Source of the DNA: Microbacteriaceae bacterium UBA6152
GTDB taxonomy: Bacteria > Actinomycetota > Actinomycetes > Actinomycetales > Microbacteriaceae
Assembly: GCA_002423075.1 (NCBI GenBank)
Contig: DIUS01000071.1
Coordinates: forward strand, 1 to 8,857
Reading direction: 5' to 3'
Length of the DNA stretch: 8,857 bases
Within the stretch, counting starts at the first letter, position 1. Every line of letters starts with the position of its first letter. A model generated the notes under the pieces. That model made no database searches and was not told where the DNA came from. It worked only from the letters and a program-made list of their open reading frames with translations. Of this stretch, positions 5,499 through 8,857 are shown piece by piece. The position numbers and the translations under genes were made by a program.

Positions 5499-6176
5499 CT
5501 CATTCTCCTTCTTTTTGGTATTCCTCGGCGGGGCCGCCTCGGAAGTTTCTCGTGCGCCAGCAACGTCGCGAGCGAACGTCGCGGCTTCGCGCAAGGTCAT
5601 GTGTTCGACGATCTGACGAGCCGACTCGGTGGCAAGCGCCACGATGCGGCCGTCAGCGCCGGGGGCTTCCACGAAGTCGATCGCGTTGTACGGCGAGTCC
5701 TCCATCGACAGGAAACGCTCGACGACCAGGCGGCCATCTTCGCTTCGCTTGTAGATCGGCTCGTCATCTTCGTCTTCGCGCTCTTCCTGCGCGAGCTCGA
5801 CAGCGACCGAAACGGATACGCCGATCACGTCGGCGAACTGACGGATGAAGTCAGAGGGCTCGCCCTCTTTCACCCGCGCCCACGCGTAGGCGCCGTCTTC
5901 CTCGAATTCGGGAAGCGACACCGTCTTCGCCATGATGCGGCGCACGTCGCCGCCGGCCTCGCAGAACCCGTCGTGATTGGCTCGCATGCGCGTGCCGATG
6001 GGGAAAGCTTCAGCGAAATCGCGCCGAATCGCGGCCACCGGGTACAGGCCACTCGAGCCCTCTGCGAATTCAGCCCCAGGCTCCCAGCCCATGATCCGAA
6101 TTCGGATGCGCTCGCCACTGCCTTCGGGCACGGAGATACGGCCACCGCCACGGCGCTCTCGAATCTGCTCGCTCAT
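5079..6176 (-). CDS. Capsid maturation protease fused to scaffolding domain
   Basis: 365 residues from ATG 6176 (MSEQIRERR). The N-terminal part, about residues 1-190, is a prohead serine protease. RANHDG holds a likely catalytic His (about 68), and VIGVSVSVAVEL holds the probable nucleophile Ser (about 121), in the spacing and local pattern of the HK97/U35-type proteases. A third catalytic residue was not assigned. After a linker with EAAPPRNTKKKENE comes a C-terminal acidic, Ala/Glu-rich helical scaffold of about 139 residues. The protease cleaves scaffold and capsid arms during maturation. An in-frame ATG at 6206 would add ten residues (MPSPACTIGV). Neither start has an SD; each has a TANNNT 6-7 nt upstream (TACAAT for 6206, TACTAT for 6176). 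I prefer 6176 because the ten extra codons favour A/T-ending codons unlike the gene body. This is a modest argument. Confidence 0.8.
   Translation of the reverse strand: MSEQIRERRGGGRISVPEGSGERIRIRIMGWEPGAEFAEGSSGLYPVAAIRRDFAEAFPIGTRMRANHDGFCEAGGDVRRIMAKTVSLPEFEEDGAYAWARVKEGEPSDFIRQFADVIGVSVSVAVELAQEEREDEDDEPIYKRSEDGRLVVERFLSMEDSPYNAIDFVEAPGADGRIVALATESARQIVEHMTLREAATFARDVAGARETSEAAPPRNTKKKENEMEEAEATRIANEAATAAVAAYVEANRPADPAPDQPTLGAMAEAIVAAGLTDAGRAAVYERVDRGEALEAAIATESAREAAVEAEVQRRVDEALASQRESSDFSFGYTSDDKTGAPLGTEDGRVSRESIDAEFDALTQEA
5505..5510 (-). promoter_or_regulatory. Internal ribosome binding site for the scaffold
   Basis: AAGGAG within the codons for the Lys/Glu run of the protease gene, 6 nt before ATG 5498. 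It is one of the best SD sites in the window, while the protease's own start has none. That would favour scaffold over protease, as the required stoichiometry demands. Confidence 0.7.
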
Positions 6177-6183
6177 AACGCCG

Positions 6184-6189
6184 ATAGTA
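6184..6189 (-). promoter_or_regulatory. TACTAT, possible -10 element for a leaderless protease transcript
   Basis: TACTAT (TANNNT) ends 7 nt before ATG 6176, which has no SD. A second hexamer, TACAAT at 6213-6218, ends 6 nt before the alternative ATG 6206. No clear -35 is visible for either. The two signals leave the start codon undecided. Confidence 0.35.
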
Positions 6190-6203
6190 CATGCCGGTGA
6201 GGG

Positions 6204-6220
6204 CATACAGCGATTGTATG
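6204..6220. repeat. Short perfect inverted repeat at the protease gene start
   Basis: CATACA (6204-6209) and TGTATG (6215-6220) are exact inverted copies around a 5-base centre. It lies in the 60-base gap between portal stop and ATG 6176. It covers the possible TACAAT -10 and ATG 6206, and the -35 region of the TACTAT promoter. An operator is conceivable; chance is also possible at this length. Confidence 0.35.
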
Positions 6221-6236
6221 AGCCTACGCCGTGTCG

Positions 6237-7802
6237 TTATTCGTCGTCGTCGTGGTCGTCTTGCGAGTCGCCTGAACCGTCGTCTGTGCCCTGGCCCGAA
6301 CCGTCCGTCGAGCCCGCCGCGCCGCTCGTTCCGAAGTCTGCACCACGCTTCGACTTCGGCTCCCACCCTTCCGGCACTGGGCCTGGCGCGGCAATGTTCA
6401 TCACGCGCGCGACCTCACGCTGCATGACGTCGGGGCCGAAGACTTCGAGGCCATCCACGAGCGTCCACGCCTGCATGAGTCGCTGAAGCGTGTCGCTGGG
6501 CAGGTCGAACCACGTCGTGACCAGCTTGCGAGTAAGGCCCATATAGCGGAAAATCCGCGCGTACTCGTCTTCCCACTCTTTGCGGCGCACGGCGGCGGTC
6601 GCTTTCGCGATCGGGTCAAGCGTTTGCGCGGCGGCATTCGATCCAGTTGCGGCGGCCGGGTTGGCGCTCAGCGCGAGCGTCGACACGCCGAGGCCCGCGG
6701 CGATCGCCGCCATGAGAGGCGTGCCGCTGGCGAAGTCGTAGCCGCGCCCAGCGGTTGCCAGCGGGGTGAGCTGATTGCCGTTGCCCTCGATGTGCGTGGC
6801 ACCAGCCTGACCGGGCTGTGCAACGGCAAGCGCCGCGCGGTCGCCACCCGCAGCACTCGCGACAGTGATCTTGTAGGCGAGCTTGGCAAGCGAGCGGCTC
6901 ATGACGTAGCCGTTGACCAGGAACTCCTTGTAGAGCCGAGCCCACGCCACCACGCAGAGCGCATCCGGCACGCCGAGCGGCCAGCCGACCTGGCGGTTGA
7001 ACCCAATGTCGATCATCGTGTATTCAGGCTCGGCGATCTCGGTGCCACCGCCGCGCACGGTAATACGACGACGACGATCTTGAATCGGCACCATGTCGGT
7101 GTAGTACCAGCGCGTGCGGATCTCGCTCGAGCCCGTGTCCGTCTCGGTTGCCTGCGGGTCGGGGCTCCAGGTGCGCCGGTAGGCCCAGATCTCTTCCGAG
7201 TTATTCGGGTTGTGCATCGCGCCGTTGATCTCTTGAATCTGGATGCGCTGGATGCGGCGATCGGAGTCTCGGCCGAGCAGGAAGACCATGCCGTCTGAGA
7301 ACGCGCAGCGCTCGAGCTCACTGCGGGCCTTGTTGCCGAACAGGTAGCGCTGAGCCCACGGCTCTTCGATGACGAGCTGCATCGCGGCCGGCAGTGGGCG
7401 AATGTCCTGATTGCCGGTGCGGATCTTCGAGCTGAATTCCAACCCACCCGCGTGAACGTGCGCGGCACGGATGCGAGCGCCGTTCCCGATAAACGGATTG
7501 CCGACCAGAAGCTCGCGAATCTGGCGTGAGGCTTCTTTGACCTGGCGAAGCGTGAGGCCTCGGTCATCGTCGTACTCGAATATATTCGACCATCCTTGAG
7601 CATCGAGCATAAGGTCTATGTTCATAAGCCCCTCATGCACCGACCCCGTACCGTCAATTTGCAAGTTCTCGTGCTTTAGAGCGATCTGACTGAACGCAGC
7701 CTCGATCTGGGCAACCTGCTTATCCAGAGCAAGCTCGCGAGGGCTTGGCCCCAGCACGCGATCGACAAGTCGGGGCTTCGGGGCGCTCGGGGCAGAAGTC
7801 AT
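6237..7802 (-). CDS. Portal protein
   Basis: 521 residues, normal for a siphovirus portal. Twelve copies form the ring at one vertex through which DNA enters, and to which terminase and later the connectors bind. Recognised by place between terminase and protease, by length, and by the recurring layout: N-terminal helical part (to about 130), wing region with RYLFGNKARSELERCAFSDG and a Tyr/Arg/Trp-rich strand section (about 180-260), MIDIGFNRQVGWPLGVPDAL, stem-like helices after VMSRSLAKLAYKIT, and crown helices (AVRRKEWEDEYARIFRYMG). The C-terminus is a Gly/Ser/Asp tail ending DDHDDDE. ATG 7802 has no SD but TAGAAT 6 nt before it. An internal in-frame ATG at 7625 has GAGG 5 nt before it and could be an alternative start. 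GC falls to 58/120 (48%) at 7561-7680, around codons 41-80, far below the rest of the gene. Confidence 0.88.
   Translation of the reverse strand: MTSAPSAPKPRLVDRVLGPSPRELALDKQVAQIEAAFSQIALKHENLQIDGTGSVHEGLMNIDLMLDAQGWSNIFEYDDDRGLTLRQVKEASRQIRELLVGNPFIGNGARIRAAHVHAGGLEFSSKIRTGNQDIRPLPAAMQLVIEEPWAQRYLFGNKARSELERCAFSDGMVFLLGRDSDRRIQRIQIQEINGAMHNPNNSEEIWAYRRTWSPDPQATETDTGSSEIRTRWYYTDMVPIQDRRRRITVRGGGTEIAEPEYTMIDIGFNRQVGWPLGVPDALCVVAWARLYKEFLVNGYVMSRSLAKLAYKITVASAAGGDRAALAVAQPGQAGATHIEGNGNQLTPLATAGRGYDFASGTPLMAAIAAGLGVSTLALSANPAAATGSNAAAQTLDPIAKATAAVRRKEWEDEYARIFRYMGLTRKLVTTWFDLPSDTLQRLMQAWTLVDGLEVFGPDVMQREVARVMNIAAPGPVPEGWEPKSKRGADFGTSGAAGSTDGSGQGTDDGSGDSQDDHDDDE
7576..7589. repeat. 14-bp perfect AT-rich palindrome inside the portal gene
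   Basis: TCGAATATATTCGA reads the same on both strands and sits in the low-GC stretch of the portal 5' region. It is inside coding sequence (codons for SNIFE). A binding site or internal promoter is possible, but there is no further support. Confidence 0.4.
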
Positions 7803-7808
7803 GCCGCG

Positions 7809-7814
7809 ATTCTA
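7809..7814 (-). promoter_or_regulatory. TAGAAT, possible -10 element for a leaderless portal transcript
   Basis: TAGAAT differs from TATAAT at one base and ends 6 nt before portal ATG 7802, in the 65-base gap after the terminase stop. There is no SD. The closest -35-like hexamer (TTGGGC) is at a poor 20-base spacing. A direct repeat TTCGGCG (7841-7847 and 7850-7856) lies further upstream. Confidence 0.4.
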
Positions 7815-7867
7815 GGGGATGGAAGACTTTTCAGGCCCAATTCGGCGCTTTCGGCGAAAATCAAGAG

Positions 7868-8857
7868 CTAAATAGGCATTCCAGCCATGCTCTCGACATC
7901 TTCCCACGGGTCGCGTACAACCGTCTCGCCAGGCTTCATCGTGTTCAGTGGGTTGTCGACGATCTCACGGGCCTTGATGAACGAGTAGACCGCAGCATCA
8001 AGCGCGTCGGGGCTTTTCACCCCTCGGCGCGCCATGTCTTTCTTCGACTCGATCTGGATGGCGCCACGGTTGTTGAAGTCGAACTGCACCATCAGGAGTT
8101 CGTCGTAAAGCTGTCGATCATCGCTGAAGTCGAGATCAACGAGGCCTGTCTGCATGCCTTCGCGGAACTTGTCGTACCAGTAGGCGCGTGCATTGGCCCA
8201 GCGTGTCGGGTCGGGGCTTCGCTCGGATCCTCGAGCACCGATCACGGTGTAATAGCGGTCGGCACGCGCGGCGAGCTGGTCGTACACACCCGCACCCAGG
8301 CCAACCGCATCCATGACGACGATGGGCGCTTCCGTCTCGAGCGCGAGGGAGTGGATCCGGTTCACCGACTCGAGCGTGCTGGCTTTGCTCCACGAGTCTT
8401 CGCGTCGGATCCGCCCGCCACGGTTGCGATAGACCATGCTGTCGTCTTCGCCGAAGCGGGCGACGTCGAAGCCGAGCACGAGCTCTTCATCCCAGTCTTC
8501 AAGGATCTCGGTGTCGGCGGCCTTGTTGATGGCGCTCTGCGGGAAGAAGCAATGGTCGTCTGAGTCGGGGAATTCTCCGAGCACTTTCGAGAGGTAGCGG
8601 GCTGAGTCTTCGCCCCACGCGCGCTTCTTCTGCTCGACCCACTCGCGATCGATCATGCCCGACTCAAGCATCTGGCGCTGCATGTCTTCGTCGTCGTAGA
8701 CGATCTCGTCAGTGAAAGTGGGCAAGTCGTGAGCGGAGATCGTGTGCGTCTTCCAGTCGCGAGAAATGTCGGGGTCGGTGAAGATCCGCTGGAAGTAGGT
8801 GCCCACCCGGTCGGGGTTCCCGATGGTGACGATCTTGTTGTCGGCAGCACCCGTGGT
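7868..8857 (-). CDS. terL: Terminase large subunit, C-terminal part (gene cut by window edge)
   Basis: The frame is open from the right edge to TAG at 7868-7870, giving 329 residues; the ATPase N-terminus with the Walker motifs is outside. The visible part starts at the end of the ATPase domain (KIVTIGNPDRVGTYF, consistent with the coupling motif). It continues through a linker with SKVLGEFPDSDDHCFFP into an RNase H-like nuclease. Three acidic positions typical of the metal site are seen: Asp in LGFDVARFGEDD (about fragment residue 131), Asp in VVMDAVGLGAGVYDQL (about 183), and Asp in KSPDALDAAVYSF (284 or 287). The enzyme moves DNA into the head through the portal using ATP and cuts concatemers. 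A GTG at 8806 could look like a start but lies inside the conserved domain. This is the most secure call in the window. Confidence 0.93.
   Translation of the reverse strand, partial: TTGAADNKIVTIGNPDRVGTYFQRIFTDPDISRDWKTHTISAHDLPTFTDEIVYDDEDMQRQMLESGMIDREWVEQKKRAWGEDSARYLSKVLGEFPDSDDHCFFPQSAINKAADTEILEDWDEELVLGFDVARFGEDDSMVYRNRGGRIRREDSWSKASTLESVNRIHSLALETEAPIVVMDAVGLGAGVYDQLAARADRYYTVIGARGSERSPDPTRWANARAYWYDKFREGMQTGLVDLDFSDDRQLYDELLMVQFDFNNRGAIQIESKKDMARRGVKSPDALDAAVYSFIKAREIVDNPLNTMKPGETVVRDPWEDVESMAGMPI

Noticed and set aside
7745..8563. 272-codon plus-strand frame antisense to terminase and the portal 5' end
   Set aside because: Shadow of two well-supported genes; composition and lack of initiation signals are as expected for an antisense frame in GC-rich DNA.
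1..8857. tRNA genes, CRISPR repeats, insertion sequences, attachment sites, integrase
   Set aside because: None found by reading. The window is almost fully occupied by structural genes, and no gene-free stretch exceeds about 160 bases.

Overview
This window looks like the head and connector morphogenesis region of a tailed double-stranded DNA phage or prophage (Caudoviricetes). Every gene I can support lies on the minus strand, so transcription runs from right to left. The DNA is GC-rich, about 62-68% in most stretches I counted. GTG starts are used, and several genes lack a Shine-Dalgarno (SD) site but carry a TANNNT hexamer 6-7 nt before the ATG. Together these suggest an actinobacterial host. 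That host assignment is inference: nothing in the window names a host, and there is no integrase, repressor or host gene here.

In transcription order from the right edge the genes are: the 3' part of the large terminase subunit (runs off the edge); the portal protein; a capsid maturation protease whose C-terminal half is a scaffolding domain with its own internal SD and start; a small DUF2190-like decoration protein; the HK97-fold major capsid protein; an intergenic stretch with two strong inverted repeats, the first a likely terminator; then four small connector and tail-completion genes (head-tail adaptor, head-closure, gp10-like neck protein, tail terminator) packed end to end with overlaps of a few bases. 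This is the canonical order for an HK97-like head module. A tail terminator and neck protein point to a long-tailed virion.

The left 1.5 kb departs from the usual layout. Where a siphovirus normally encodes its major tail protein, there is a roughly 415-residue protein with a beta-helix-like middle and a jelly-roll-like C-terminus, read here as a receptor-binding spike or fibre. It is followed by the start of a second gene with a related N-terminal module, cut by the window edge. The two share 19 of 33 aligned residues near their N-termini. The start of the first is broken in this sequence: a well-placed SD and an ATGA overlap lead into the wrong frame, and one extra A separates the ATG from the conserved reading frame. 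This may be an assembly error, a real frameshift mutation, or expression by an unusual route such as stop readthrough.

The genes work together as follows. Terminase and portal package DNA. Scaffold and protease guide and mature the shell built from the capsid and decoration proteins. The connectors close the portal and join the tail. The two spike-like proteins probably bind the host surface. No wholly new system stands out; the broken start, the paired adhesin genes, the leaderless-promoter signature and the nested scaffold deserve the closest look.
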